A DNA stretch of 64,000 bases from Flavonifractor sp. An306 (lineage in GTDB: Bacteria; Bacillota; Clostridia; Oscillospirales; Oscillospiraceae): the NCBI RefSeq assembly GCF_002159455.1, contig NZ_NFIQ01000008.1:1-64000 (forward strand), read 5' to 3'. The stretch's first letter is position 1; each line of letters starts with the position of its first letter. Made by a program: the position numbers and the translations under genes. The notes beneath the pieces were generated by a model. The model saw nothing but the letters and a program-made list of their open reading frames with translations, did not search any database and was not told where the DNA came from. Of the stretch, positions 8,057 through 18,403 are shown one piece after another.

Positions 8057-9021
8057 CGCTGCGAGAGTATGTCCTCCGCTGGCAGAAAGCCTATGACAAG
8101 CCCCAGAGCCGTCCGACCACATACGCAGCTCATGGCTACATCTTTAAGAACCACATTCTCCCCGGACTGGGGGAGATCCCGCTCTCTGAATTGACCGCGG
8201 AGCAGGTGGGAGATTTTCTGGAGGAGCGCAGGCGCTTTGGCGGTCACCGCCCGGAAAGTCCCGAATACCCAGGACTGGGGGAGCATACCATGCGGCACAT
8301 CCACCGGCTGCTCCAGCAATGTCTGGACCAGGCGATGCGGGATGGCCTGATAACGGAAAATCCCGCTCGAGCGTTTCACTACCCAAAGCCCAAGAAGGTC
8401 AGCGCCAATGTGCTGACGCCCGCAGAAGTAGAGGACTATCTGGACGCGGCGGAGCGGTTAGGGTACCTCCCCATGTTCCTGCTGGCGCTGACGGCGGGAC
8501 TTCGGCAGGGAGAGCTGATCGCACTGAAGTGGAGCGACCTGGATGTAAAAGAGCGGACGCTGACCATCGCCGAGAAACGCTCCGTGGAACGGCGGGAGCT
8601 GGTGGAGTATGAAGGCGGCACCAGGATCGTCAGTCTGACAACGGAGGCGGTTGAACTCCTGCGCCTGGAGCACGCCAAACACCCAAGAAGTCCGCTCATG
8701 TTCATGCACCCAGCCACCCAGAGGCCCTACTCGCCCCAGATGGTGCGCCGGCTACACAATGAGATCATCCAAGAGGCCGGGCTGGATCACATTCGGTTCG
8801 CGGATCTCCGGCACACCTGCGCCGCCCTGTCTCTGCAAAATGGCATGGACACGAAAGAGGTTTCTCAGATGCTGGGCCACTTCAGGACCGCAATGACCCG
8901 GCAGAACTATGCCCCCTATCTGGCCTGCCCAGTTGCCAAGGACGAGAACAAACCCGCCGAAGCGTCTCAGGAGGAGCTGCGGCAAGCGGCAGATATTCTG
9001 GATCACCTCCTGAAATTCTGA
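8053..9021 (+). CDS. Tyrosine recombinase with a substituted catalytic histidine
   Basis: A 322-residue integrase-family protein translationally coupled to the preceding gene. Visible active-site residues are R151 (GLRQGE), R253 (ADLRHT), H276 (LGH) and Y286 (RQNYAPY). The position normally filled by the first His of HxxR is Ala250. The N-terminal arm-binding domain found in the 409-residue integrases is absent. A second, truncated copy of this two-gene cassette is at 3-703. The cassette differs enough from the terminal integrases that it may do something other than integrate the element, such as a DNA inversion or resolution event. Family membership is firm; activity is uncertain. Confidence 0.8.
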   Translation: MTLREYVLRWQKAYDKPQSRPTTYAAHGYIFKNHILPGLGEIPLSELTAEQVGDFLEERRRFGGHRPESPEYPGLGEHTMRHIHRLLQQCLDQAMRDGLITENPARAFHYPKPKKVSANVLTPAEVEDYLDAAERLGYLPMFLLALTAGLRQGELIALKWSDLDVKERTLTIAEKRSVERRELVEYEGGTRIVSLTTEAVELLRLEHAKHPRSPLMFMHPATQRPYSPQMVRRLHNEIIQEAGLDHIRFADLRHTCAALSLQNGMDTKEVSQMLGHFRTAMTRQNYAPYLACPVAKDENKPAEASQEELRQAADILDHLLKF

Positions 9022-9075
9022 TGGATATTCTGCGGGAGGTGTGGTATAGGTTTGTGTCGCAAGGAGGCGATGACA

Positions 9076-9144
9076 ATGGAAAACGAACTGCTCAAGGGGC
9101 TGTATGACTGCTTCTATACCCCTCCGGAGCTTTCCGAACAGTAG
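9076..9144 (+). pseudogene. 5' remnant of a DUF6809-like gene
   Basis: MENELLKGLYDCFYTPPELSEQ-stop follows the repeated leader (TGTGGTATAGG ... AAGGAGGCGATGACA). It closely resembles the start of the 100-residue protein at 35195 (MNETLRLLYDRFYTPLPMVKSEQ). Only 22 codons remain, so it is a decayed copy, though the start signals are intact and a short peptide could be made. Confidence 0.5.
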
Positions 9145-9177
9145 AACGGGCGCTCGTTTCGTATCTGAGGAACCGGA

Positions 9178-9249
9178 ATGAAAGAACGAATTGCCACAGC
9201 AGCGGCGATTACCGCCAGTTTTGCCCTGTGGGCCGCTGTGTCGTTCTAA
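9178..9249 (+). CDS. Possible 23-residue hydrophobic peptide
   Basis: MKERIATAAAITASFALWAAVSF has a charged start followed by one membrane-length hydrophobic stretch, and GAGGAACCGG precedes the ATG. Such short membrane peptides occur in mobile elements, but nothing else supports this one. Apart from it and a copy of the CCGCATAATCAAAGAATA repeat, the 260 bases from 9145 to 9408 hold nothing I can name. Confidence 0.2.
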   Translation: MKERIATAAAITASFALWAAVSF

Positions 9250-9345
9250 ACTACAGTGCCACCCGCAAAAAATGCACCGCATAATCAAAGAATACGCCTG
9301 TTTATGGGACAACAAGATTTCTATACTCTTATACGAAAAAATATC

Positions 9346-9374
9346 TTGTCTATATTCAGATAACAGAATATAAT
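9346..9374 (+). promoter_or_regulatory. Promoter of the restriction-modification cassette
   Basis: TTGTCT (9346-9351), 17 bases and TATAAT (9369-9374) lie 35 bases before the HTH gene that opens the hsd cluster. Confidence 0.65.
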
Positions 9375-9408
9375 ATCTGGTAGAAATTTGCGTATAGAGG
9401 GATGCTCT

Positions 9409-9594
9409 ATGGAATTTTTGACGACGAAACAGGCGGCAAAGTTATGGGGGATTTCACCTCGTCGGGTGGCCTTGCTCTGCGCTCAGGGGCGAATCCCGGG
9501 GACGGTCAAGGCAGGAAAGACCTGGCTGTTGCCGCCGGATGCGAAAAAGCCCCCTGATCCGCGGTTCCCGAAAGAGGAGAAAGGAAGTCGCTGA
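9409..9594 (+). CDS. Small HTH DNA-binding protein opening the hsd operon
   Basis: A 61-residue protein with a MerR/excisionase-like helix-turn-helix (TTKQAAKLWGISPRRVALL) and wing (KTWLLPPDAKKP). ATG 9409 follows AGAGGGA. It is directly upstream of hsdM and downstream of a strong promoter, so it may autoregulate the restriction cassette, as controller proteins do, or be a leftover excisionase. It has a high Lys/Pro C-terminus that looks disordered. Role inferred from position only. Confidence 0.65.
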   Translation: MEFLTTKQAAKLWGISPRRVALLCAQGRIPGTVKAGKTWLLPPDAKKPPDPRFPKEEKGSR

Positions 9595-9632
9595 TCCGAT
9601 GCGCATCAAAATAAATTTTGGAGGACACCACT

Positions 9633-11201
9633 GTGGCTGATATCAGGAAAGAGCAGGAGCGGGACGAGCTGCACCGGGCGATCTGGGCCATCGCGGATGA
9701 GCTGCGGGGCGCGGTAGACGGCTGGGATTTCAAGAACTACGTGCTGGGCACCATGTTCTACCGCTACATCTCGGAAAACCTCTGCAATTACATCAACGCC
9801 GGCGAGATTGAGGCCGGGAATGCCGATTTTGACTACGCCAAGCTGTCCGACGAGGAGGCCGAGGAGGCCCGGGAGGGGCTGGTGCAGGAAAAGGGCTTCT
9901 TCATCCTGCCCAGTGAGCTGTTCTGTAACGTTCGCGCCAGGGCGGCCGGGGACGAGAACCTGAACGAGACGCTGGAAACGGTTTTCCGTCACATTGAAGG
10001 CTCCGCCCAGGGCAGCGAGTCCGAGGGCAGCTTTGCCGGGCTGTTTGACGACTATGACGTGAACAGCAACAAGCTGGGTGCCACCGTGGCCAAGCGGAAC
10101 GAGAAGCTGGTGAAGCTCCTGAACGGTGTGGCCGATATGAAACTGGGCGACGTGAAGGACCACCAGATCGACGCTTTTGGTGACGCCTATGAGTACCTGA
10201 TGACCATGTACGCCAGCAACGCCGGCAAATCCGGCGGCGAGTTCTTCACTCCGGCGGACGTGTCCGAGCTGCTGACCCGCCTGGGCACCGTGGGCAAGAC
10301 CGAGGTCAACAAGGTCTACGACCCCGCCTGCGGTTCCGGCTCTCTGCTGCTGAAGGCGGTGAAGGTGCTGGGCCGTGACGCCGTCCGCAACGGCTTTTAC
10401 GGCCAGGAGATCAATATCACCACCTACAACCTGTGCCGTATCAACATGTTCCTCCACGACATCGGCTTTGACAAATTCGACATCGCCTGCGAGGACACCC
10501 TGACCAATCCCCAGCACTGGGACGATGAGCCCTTTGAGCTGATCGTCTCCAATCCCCCCTACTCCATCAAGTGGGCCGGGGACGACAATCCCCTGTTGAT
10601 CAACGACCCCCGCTTTGCCCCCGCCGGGGTGCTGGCCCCCAAGAGCAAGGCGGATCTGGCCTTTATCATGCACAGCCTCAGCTGGCTGGCATCCAACGGC
10701 ACCGCCGCCATCGTCTGTTTCCCCGGCATCCTGTACCGGGGCGGGGCGGAGAAGAAGATCCGCCAGTACTTGATCGACAACAACTTCATCGACTGCATCA
10801 TCCAGCTACCCAGCAACCTGTTCTTCGGCACCAGCATCGCCACCTGCATCATGGTGCTGAAAAAGAACAAGGCGGACAGCAAAACCCTGTTTATCGACGC
10901 CTCCGGCGAGTGCATCAAGGTGACCAACAACAATAGGCTGACCCCGGAGAACATCGACCGCATCGTGGACACCTTCGCCGGCCGCGCCGAGGTCGCCCAC
11001 TTCTCCCACCTGGCCGCCTATGAGGAGATCCGGGAGCAGGAGTACAACCTGTCCGTCTCCACCTATGTGGAGCAGGAGGACACCCGGGAGGTCATCGACA
11101 TCACCGCGCTGAATGCCGAGATCGAGAAGATCGTGGCCCGGGAGCAGGTGCTGCGGGAGGAGATCGACAAGATCATTGGAGAGATCGAGGTGGACGCATG
11201 A
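9633..11201 (+). CDS. hsdM: Type I restriction-modification methyltransferase subunit HsdM
   Basis: The 522-residue product is an N6-adenine methyltransferase. The N-terminal four-helix domain ([19 protein letters not shown]) is followed by the SAM-binding motif DPACGSG near residue 230 and the catalytic NPPY motif near residue 307. It would join two HsdM to one HsdS to methylate a bipartite site. I chose GTG 9633 because GGAGG lies 8 bases upstream; the TTG at 9618 is too close to that site. The gene is followed by an ATGA overlap with a 44-codon gene, so the cassette is translationally coupled. Confidence 0.93.
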   Translation: MADIRKEQERDELHRAIWAIADELRGAVDGWDFKNYVLGTMFYRYISENLCNYINAGEIEAGNADFDYAKLSDEEAEEAREGLVQEKGFFILPSELFCNVRARAAGDENLNETLETVFRHIEGSAQGSESEGSFAGLFDDYDVNSNKLGATVAKRNEKLVKLLNGVADMKLGDVKDHQIDAFGDAYEYLMTMYASNAGKSGGEFFTPADVSELLTRLGTVGKTEVNKVYDPACGSGSLLLKAVKVLGRDAVRNGFYGQEINITTYNLCRINMFLHDIGFDKFDIACEDTLTNPQHWDDEPFELIVSNPPYSIKWAGDDNPLLINDPRFAPAGVLAPKSKADLAFIMHSLSWLASNGTAAIVCFPGILYRGGAEKKIRQYLIDNNFIDCIIQLPSNLFFGTSIATCIMVLKKNKADSKTLFIDASGECIKVTNNNRLTPENIDRIVDTFAGRAEVAHFSHLAAYEEIREQEYNLSVSTYVEQEDTREVIDITALNAEIEKIVAREQVLREEIDKIIGEIEVDA

Positions 11202-11332
11202 GCAAGAATTTTCAGGGTTTTTACAATGAGAAACTGGATGCAAAAGTGGTCGCTTCCAAAGTGGAAATAACCACGCCCCACGGCGCCATGGAGGGAAAGA
11301 CCCAGACCCGGGAGGTGCGGTTCTGTAAATGA
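11198..11332 (+). CDS. 44-residue hypothetical protein between hsdM and hsdS
   Basis: [18 protein letters not shown] starts at an ATG overlapping the hsdM stop (ATGA), and its own stop overlaps the next ATG in the same way. This double coupling is good evidence that it is translated even though it is short. It has no recognisable domain. It could modulate the R-M complex, but I cannot assign a function. Confidence 0.5.
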   Translation: MSKNFQGFYNEKLDAKVVASKVEITTPHGAMEGKTQTREVRFCK

Positions 11333-11979
11333 TGGACTATATCAAAGACCCGGACACCTGGCTGTCGCTCCTCGCTGTTGTCATCTCTATAATCGCCCTG
11401 TGGCAGACCCACCGGCAGATCAAGCTCAGCAACAAGCAGCAGCTATTTGACCGGCGATTGTCTGATTACCTGATCGCCAAGGGACTCCTGGACTTATACC
11501 GTGAGCACCGGGACAATTTGGGGATAGAGGATAATGGTAAACCATTGTTCTGCGTAAGTCTAACCTACGCATATCTGACCAATAACTCTTATTTGGAGGA
11601 AGCAGGGGACGCGCCGAAACCGCCGCTGGACAATCCGGCCCGAAAGGTCTTGCTTTTGAAAATCGAGGACCTTCACCGGATCGCCGCTGAAATGGAGTTG
11701 ATTTTCCCGAAAGATATTTTAGAGCCACTGAACACCTTTACATTGGCATACGGAAAGATGCTGAAAGCGCTGTATGGATATGGAGTAATCTGGAATCAGA
11801 TGTCCAGCGACATGTTCCCGGAAATGAAAAACTGGACTTTGGGAGAAAAGGCTGATCACCTGGGAGAAGAACGGTATCGGAAAGAGGTTTTCTCTGCATT
11901 GGAGCAGTTGGAGCGGGCATACCAGGCAGTCGTGTCACAGCGGTCAGAGGAAAAAATCAGAGAACTGATCAGGCTATAG
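11329..11979 (+). CDS. Membrane-anchored protein of unknown function in the hsd cassette
   Basis: The 216-residue product has one N-terminal membrane segment (WLSLLAVVISIIALW, residues ~8-22) followed by a charged, helical cytoplasmic part with no motif I recognise. It is translationally coupled to the 44-residue gene upstream and sits 14 bases from hsdS. Anchored helical proteins of this form are seen beside type I R-M genes and other defence systems, so it may add a second layer of defence or link the enzyme to the membrane. That is inference. Its codons are less GC-rich than hsdM. Confidence 0.6.
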   Translation: MMDYIKDPDTWLSLLAVVISIIALWQTHRQIKLSNKQQLFDRRLSDYLIAKGLLDLYREHRDNLGIEDNGKPLFCVSLTYAYLTNNSYLEEAGDAPKPPLDNPARKVLLLKIEDLHRIAAEMELIFPKDILEPLNTFTLAYGKMLKALYGYGVIWNQMSSDMFPEMKNWTLGEKADHLGEERYRKEVFSALEQLERAYQAVVSQRSEEKIRELIRL

Positions 11980-11993
11980 AGAGAGTTGAGAAT

Positions 11994-13232
<1,239 letters not shown>

Positions 13233-13259
13233 TAGTGATACGGAAGGAATCGCCTTACC

Positions 13260-13931
13260 ATGGATATCAACAGGTTTATTGAGTTATATTGGAATTACTA
13301 TTTGCAGTTGGAGAACGAGGTTTTTGCCACTGAGCCGTTCTGTGCCATTGACAAAATCAATGACACCGCCTACTCAACAAAATATCTGCAGTTGATCCTG
13401 TCAGTCTGCGGAGAGATCGACACGATCTGCAAACAGTTATGCAAATCTTTTTCGCCCGATTTTAATATAGACCAGGTCGGTATCAATGATTATAGAGATA
13501 TCCTGATGCAGCACCGCCCCCAAATTGCTGATGAAGTATTGACAATCGAGCAGCACGCATATCGGGATATACAGCCATGGCAAGCATGGAAGCACCACCA
13601 CAACCCACATTGGTGGGATGTCTACAACAAAGTAAAGCATCACAGAGACGAAATGTGGAACGGGAAAGCGGCATTTAAGCATGCCAATCAAAAGGCTGCA
13701 ATCGAATCGCTATGCGCATTGTATGTCCTGATAGAGTATCTGGGCGTACAGTATTTCGTGATGAATACCCAGAAAAAGAATGTTCTTGAAATGCTTTCCA
13801 TAAAATCCAAGCGGATTACAATGGGGCACTGGTATAGGTTCTATACTTCTTTCATGGGAGTCTATTTCTTTGAAACGGCACCATGCAAGGCGTATTTCAA
13901 CTGCCGTTCTGCGGAGGATGGTCCAACATGA
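13260..13931 (+). CDS. Hypothetical protein between hsdS and hsdR (possible HEPN-like)
   Basis: The 223-residue product is mostly helical. It contains the unusual run HHHNPHWW followed by NKVKHHRDEMW, which loosely recalls the Arg/His motif of HEPN ribonuclease-like proteins; the match is too weak for an assignment. It is coupled to hsdR by an ATGA overlap at 13928-13931 and shares the operon with hsdS. ATG 13260 lies 28 bases after hsdS. An abortive-infection or anti-restriction role would fit its place, but nothing in the sequence proves it. Confidence 0.6.
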   Translation: MDINRFIELYWNYYLQLENEVFATEPFCAIDKINDTAYSTKYLQLILSVCGEIDTICKQLCKSFSPDFNIDQVGINDYRDILMQHRPQIADEVLTIEQHAYRDIQPWQAWKHHHNPHWWDVYNKVKHHRDEMWNGKAAFKHANQKAAIESLCALYVLIEYLGVQYFVMNTQKKNVLEMLSIKSKRITMGHWYRFYTSFMGVYFFETAPCKAYFNCRSAEDGPT

Positions 13932-16900
13932 CTTCTTTCAATATTATTGCCGCCACAACGGAAAACACCGTGGTCACCTCCTACGAGCCGGTGAAAAAAC
14001 GCTCCGACAGCTACCAGAGCGAGGCGGCGCTGGAGCGTGAGTTCATCCAGCTGCTCACCCAGCAGGGCTATATGTATCTGCCAATCCACCAGGAGGCCGA
14101 CCTGATCGCCAACCTGCGCCGTCAGCTGGAGGCCCTGAACGATTACCAGTTTACCGACAGCGAGTGGGAGCAGTTTTTCCAGAATGCCATTGCCAACCCC
14201 AACGAGCACATCGTCGAGAAGACCCGGAAGATCCAGGAGGACTTCGTGCAGGTGCTCCGGCGGGACGACGGCACCTCCAAGAACATTTCCCTCATCGACA
14301 AGAAGAACATCCACAACAACCGTCTCCAGGTCATCAACCAGTATGAGGTAAGCCAGGAGCAGGGGGCCAAGCATGACAACCGCTACGATGTGACGGTGCT
14401 GGTCAACGGCCTGCCCCTGGTACATATCGAGCTCAAGCGCCGGGGCGTGGCCATCCGGGAAGCCTTCAACCAGATCAACCGCTACCAGCGGGACTCCTTC
14501 TGGGCGGGGTGCGGCCTGTTCGAGTATGTACAGATCTTTGTCATCTCCAACGGCACCAACACCAAGTACTACTCCAACTCCACCCGGTTCAACGCCATCC
14601 GGGAGGCGTCCTCCGGCAAGGCCAAAAAGCAGAAGACCAGCAACAGCTTTGAGTTCACCTCCTTCTGGGCGGACGCCAACAACAAGGTGATCCCCGACCT
14701 CATCGACTTCACCCGCACCTTCTTCGCCAGGCACACCCTTCTAAATGTGCTGACCCGGTACTGTATTTTTACCTCTGAAAATATGCTGATGGTCATGCGG
14801 CCCTATCAGATCACCGCCACCGAGCGGATCTTGAACCGCATCGAGATCGCCAATAACTACAAGAAGTACGGGACCATCCAGGGCGGCGGCTACATCTGGC
14901 ACACCACCGGCAGCGGTAAGACGCTGACCTCCTTCAAGACGGCCCGGCTGGCCTCCCAGCTGAATTATATCGACAAGGTGCTGTTTGTGGTGGACCGGAA
15001 GGATCTGGACTACCAGACCATGAAGGAATATGACCGCTTTGAAAAGGGGGCCGCCAACAGCAACACCTCCACCGCCATCCTGAAAAAGCAGTTGGAGGAC
15101 GACAACGCCCATATCATCATCACCACCATCCAGAAACTGTCCACCTTCATCAAGAAATACCCGGCCCACGAGGTCTATCAGAAGCATGTGGTCATCATCT
15201 TCGACGAGTGCCACCGCAGTCAATTCGGAGATATGCACACGGCCATCGTGAAGAATTTTAAGAAATACCATCTGTTCGGCTTCACCGGCACCCCTATCTT
15301 TGCCGCCAATGCCCGGGCCGCCGGCGGGGCGCAGTTCTTCACCACCGCCCAGACCTTCGGCGACCAGCTCCACACGTACACCATCGTGGACGCCATCAAT
15401 GACAAAAATGTGCTGCCCTTCCGGGTGGACTACATCCAGACCATGGACGCCGAGCCAGACATTGACGACAAGGCGGTCTGGGACATCGACCGGGAAAAGG
15501 CTTTCATGGCGCCAGAGCGCATCGAGCTGGTGACCCGGTACATCCTGGAACACTTCGACCAGAAGACCTACAGAGGGGACAAGACCTATCTGTTCAATAC
15601 CCTCACCAACATCGCGGAGGTGGCCTCCGGCAAAAACGGCGCGGTAGAGGAGATCAAGCAGAAACAGCGCCTCAGCGGCTTCAACTCCATCTTCGCGGTG
15701 GCCTCGGTGGACATGGCCAAGCTTTACTATCAGGAGTTCAAAAAGCAGATGGCCGCCGACCCGGCAAAGCGGCTGCGGGTGGCGACGATCTACAGCTACG
15801 GGGCCAACGAGGAGGAAGCGGACGGCATCCTGGACGAGGAGAACAGCGAGGACACCAGCGCCCTGGATCAGAACAGCCGGGACTTTCTGGAGGCCGCTAT
15901 CCGGGACTACAACGAAACGTTCCACACCAACTACTCCACCGACAGCGATAAGTTCCAAAACTACTACAAGGACGTCTCCCTGCGGATGAAGAACAAGGAG
16001 CTGGATCTGCTGATCGTGGTGAATATGTTCCTCACCGGGTTCGATGCCACCACTCTGAACACCCTCTGGGTGGACAAGAACCTGAAGATGCACGGTCTCA
16101 TCCAGGCTTTCAGCCGCACCAACCGTATCCTGAATTCCATCAAGACCTTCGGCAACATCGTCTGCTTCCGCAATCTGCAAAAGCGGGTGGATTCTGCTAT
16201 TGCACTGTTTGGCGATCGGGAGGCCGGCGGCATCGTCCTGCTGCACAAGTTCGATGATTACTACTACGGCTACACCACTCAGGACGGGAAGGACAAGCCG
16301 GGCTATGTGGACATGATCAACGAACTGACAGAAAAGTTCCCACTGTCCGAGCCCAGGATCGAGGGGGAACAGAATCAGAAGGATTTCATTGCCCTCTTTG
16401 GGGCCATCCTTCGGATGCGGAACCTTCTGCTGTCCTTTGACGACTTCAAAGGCAGGGAAATGATCTCCGAGCGGGATCTGCAGGACTATCTGGGCCGCTA
16501 TCAGGATCTGCGGGACGAGTGGGTAAGCGGTGCAAAAGGCGAGAAAGAGGACATTACCGATGATATCGTCTTTGAGATCGAGCTGATCCGCCAGATCGAG
16601 ATCAACATTGATTATATCCTGATGCTGGTGAAGAAGTACCACGATTCCCACTGTGATGACAAGGAGATCCTTGTTACCATCCAGAAGGCGGTGGATGCCA
16701 GCCCCGAACTGCGGAGCAAGAAGCAGCTCATTGAGACGTTTATCGCCGGTATCAACGACGTGGATGATGTGATGGCGGAGTGGCAGAGCTTTGTGGCAGC
16801 AGAGCGGGAGAAAGAACTGGTCCAGATCATTCAGGAAGAAAAACTCAAGGAGCCGGAGACGCGAAAGTTTCTGGAGAATGCCTTCCGGGACGGTGAGATC

Positions 16901-17044
16901 AAAACCACCGGGACGGACATTGATAAGCTGATGCCGCCGGTATCCCGGTTCGGCGGAGGCGGCGCCAGAGCCAAAAAGAAGCAGGGGGTGATTGAGAAGT
17001 TGCAAAAATTCTTTGAGAAGTTCTTTGGGCTGGGGAAAGGATAG
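13928..17044 (+). CDS. hsdR: Type I restriction endonuclease subunit HsdR
   Basis: A 1038-residue motor-nuclease that translocates DNA and cuts unmodified invaders when joined to HsdM and HsdS. The N-terminal PD-(D/E)xK nuclease is visible in RYDVTVLVNGLPLVHIELKR (D and ExK). The helicase core has Walker A in TTGSGKT (residue ~326), Walker B/DEAD-type box in IIFDECHRSQ, and motif III in FGFTGTP. Start ATG 13928 overlaps the previous stop and follows GGAGGA; the earlier in-frame ATG at 13883 lies inside the upstream gene. The length is normal for the family and no disruption is seen. Confidence 0.93.
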   Translation: MTSFNIIAATTENTVVTSYEPVKKRSDSYQSEAALEREFIQLLTQQGYMYLPIHQEADLIANLRRQLEALNDYQFTDSEWEQFFQNAIANPNEHIVEKTRKIQEDFVQVLRRDDGTSKNISLIDKKNIHNNRLQVINQYEVSQEQGAKHDNRYDVTVLVNGLPLVHIELKRRGVAIREAFNQINRYQRDSFWAGCGLFEYVQIFVISNGTNTKYYSNSTRFNAIREASSGKAKKQKTSNSFEFTSFWADANNKVIPDLIDFTRTFFARHTLLNVLTRYCIFTSENMLMVMRPYQITATERILNRIEIANNYKKYGTIQGGGYIWHTTGSGKTLTSFKTARLASQLNYIDKVLFVVDRKDLDYQTMKEYDRFEKGAANSNTSTAILKKQLEDDNAHIIITTIQKLSTFIKKYPAHEVYQKHVVIIFDECHRSQFGDMHTAIVKNFKKYHLFGFTGTPIFAANARAAGGAQFFTTAQTFGDQLHTYTIVDAINDKNVLPFRVDYIQTMDAEPDIDDKAVWDIDREKAFMAPERIELVTRYILEHFDQKTYRGDKTYLFNTLTNIAEVASGKNGAVEEIKQKQRLSGFNSIFAVASVDMAKLYYQEFKKQMAADPAKRLRVATIYSYGANEEEADGILDEENSEDTSALDQNSRDFLEAAIRDYNETFHTNYSTDSDKFQNYYKDVSLRMKNKELDLLIVVNMFLTGFDATTLNTLWVDKNLKMHGLIQAFSRTNRILNSIKTFGNIVCFRNLQKRVDSAIALFGDREAGGIVLLHKFDDYYYGYTTQDGKDKPGYVDMINELTEKFPLSEPRIEGEQNQKDFIALFGAILRMRNLLLSFDDFKGREMISERDLQDYLGRYQDLRDEWVSGAKGEKEDITDDIVFEIELIRQIEINIDYILMLVKKYHDSHCDDKEILVTIQKAVDASPELRSKKQLIETFIAGINDVDDVMAEWQSFVAAEREKELVQIIQEEKLKEPETRKFLENAFRDGEIKTTGTDIDKLMPPVSRFGGGGARAKKKQGVIEKLQKFFEKFFGLGKG

Positions 17045-17295
17045 CAATCGTCTATTGAATGCCCCCCCTGCGCTTGACAGGCAAGAACATTTGTTCTATA
17101 CTAAGTATAGGCGAAAGCCGAAAACTCGCAGCTTTCCGGTGAGGTCCACACCCCGGTGGGACCTCAGACATTCATGGGCCTCGTAGGGCACCACAACCAC
17201 CCTGAACGAAGGGAACTCCATGAAGGTCTTCAGTATTTGGCGCTGTGCCGGCAGCGCGGGTGTGCGCCTTTCCGTGGAAAGCGGAAAGGATGCAA
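17045..17295 (+). other. Intergenic leader with inverted repeats before the mobilization module
   Basis: No gene is visible. GAGGTCC (17141-17147) and GGACCTC (17159-17165) form a perfect 7-bp stem around an 11-base loop. The region upstream holds CTATACTAAGTATAG, an imperfect palindrome that overlaps a TATACT -10-like hexamer. It could carry a promoter and leader RNA for the sigma-like gene at 17296, or a protein-binding site. The assignment is tentative. Confidence 0.35.
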
Positions 17296-17685
17296 ATGAA
17301 CGACTCTGTCGTGATTACCTATAGTGGCCAGCAAGTATCAGTGCCAAAGGAGGTCGCAGACTTCCTGGAGCAGGATCGGAAGCGGGAACAGGCGCAGGAC
17401 AAGCGGGACCAAAGGCATCTGAGTAAAAGTGAGTTTGAAACGGTGCTGTTCTGTTCAGACTGTGTCAGGCGTCCCGTGGAGGATACTGTACTCCGGAACC
17501 TCCAGCTGGAATGTCTGCGGAAAGCCGTCGATGGCCTGGGAACCCAGGGCCGCGAACTTATCGAACTCCGATATGGACAGGGATTGACTATGGAGGAGAT
17601 CGGGACGATCTACGGCGTGTCCAAGGCGGCGGTATCGAAGCGGCTGAAAAAGCTCCACGAACAGCTGAGGGGCTCTGTCAAATGA
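17296..17685 (+). CDS. Sigma-70 region 4-type transcription factor
   Basis: The 129-residue product ends in a clear sigma region 4 helix-turn-helix (LIELRYGQGLTMEEIGTIYG followed by VSKAAVSKRLKKL). There is no region 2, so it is an element-encoded sigma-like regulator of the kind found on Tn916-related elements. ATG 17296 lies 8 bases after GGAAAGG; another ATG at 17290 is too close. It ends inside the stem of a strong terminator and is therefore a single-gene transcript. It probably controls transfer or excision genes of element 2. Confidence 0.75.
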   Translation: MNDSVVITYSGQQVSVPKEVADFLEQDRKREQAQDKRDQRHLSKSEFETVLFCSDCVRRPVEDTVLRNLQLECLRKAVDGLGTQGRELIELRYGQGLTMEEIGTIYGVSKAAVSKRLKKLHEQLRGSVK

Positions 17686-17703
17686 CAGAGCCCCTCAACT
17701 TTT
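17667..17703 (+). terminator. Strong rho-independent terminator overlapping the stop codon
   Basis: GAGGGGCTCTGTCA and TGACAGAGCCCCTC form a perfect 14-bp stem with an AA loop, followed by AACTTTTTTTATTTTT. The TGA stop of the sigma-like gene is part of the stem. Confidence 0.92.
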
Positions 17704-17828
17704 TTTATTTTTCTGGTTTACAAACTGCCTCTGAGTGTCCTGATAAGTAGAGGGTGATTTTCCGGTACTCGGAAACCTGACCTTGGCCGTAGTCAGGAAA
17801 GCCCAGATCAAAGTACACAGGAGGCGCG

Positions 17829-18197
17829 ATGACGATGAATTTATTTGGTGCAAGGCAAAAACAACTGCTTAGTTTCCTGACCGCCAATGCGGAGAGAGAA
17901 ACACTGGACTATGTTCTTCAGGGAATGCGGGAAATCCTGGGTGAGGAGATGCCGGAGGAGGACGCGGTGCGGGCCTATCTGCAAGGCCCAGAAAAAGCAA
18001 CGACACTCAGTGCAGAGCAGCAGATCGTGGCGATGGATAAGCTGCTGGAGTGCGCGGAGGTCAATCTCCGAATGCTCTGCGACCTGATCCGTTACCAGCA
18101 ACTGAAGGACGCCGGGGTGGTCGGCTCCGTGGAGGAGTTCCTGTATCTGGTTCGCCCAGGCGATATCTGTGATGACCAAGAGGAGGATGCCGATTGA
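17829..18197 (+). CDS. Conserved hypothetical protein of the mobilization module
   Basis: A 122-residue acidic, helical protein (MNLFGARQKQLLSFLTANA...) with no domain I can name. It starts after AGGAGG; ATG 17829 is 4 bases away and ATG 17835 is 10, so either may be used. Its stop overlaps the TTG start of the following HTH gene, so it is coupled to the replication/mobilization genes and is likely an accessory of that unit. Confidence 0.6.
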   Translation: MTMNLFGARQKQLLSFLTANAERETLDYVLQGMREILGEEMPEEDAVRAYLQGPEKATTLSAEQQIVAMDKLLECAEVNLRMLCDLIRYQQLKDAGVVGSVEEFLYLVRPGDICDDQEEDAD

Positions 18198-18403
18198 AAG
18201 AATCCAAATACAGATCCTATGATGACCTGCCGCTGTTCCTGAACTCGGCAACAGTGGCGAAAATGCTGGGCGTGTCGCCGTCCAGCGGCTACGAGCTGAT
18301 GCATGAACCGGGGTTCCCGGTGTTGCGCGTCGGCAACCGGATGGTGGTACCCAAGGAGCAGTTCATCCAGTGGGTAAAGGAGCACACGGGAGGTGCTATA
18401 TGA
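18194..18403 (+). CDS. Excisionase-family HTH protein
   Basis: A 69-residue protein with the helix-turn-helix LNSATVAKMLGVSPSSGYEL and the wing NRMVVPKEQFIQWV. It begins with TTG at 18194, 7 bases after AGGAGG, and overlaps the preceding stop; its own stop overlaps the next gene (ATGA). It is related to the Xis proteins at 2795 and 21570 but sits far from int, so it more likely regulates the plasmid-like replication/mobilization operon. Confidence 0.7.
   Translation: MKESKYRSYDDLPLFLNSATVAKMLGVSPSSGYELMHEPGFPVLRVGNRMVVPKEQFIQWVKEHTGGAI

Noticed and set aside
14741-17047. 768-codon open frame antisense to hsdR
   Set aside because: It is the complement of a clear type I restriction gene with all motifs; GC-rich codon bias alone keeps the opposite strand open. 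Composition is Leu/Val/Gly/His-heavy and no start signal is present.
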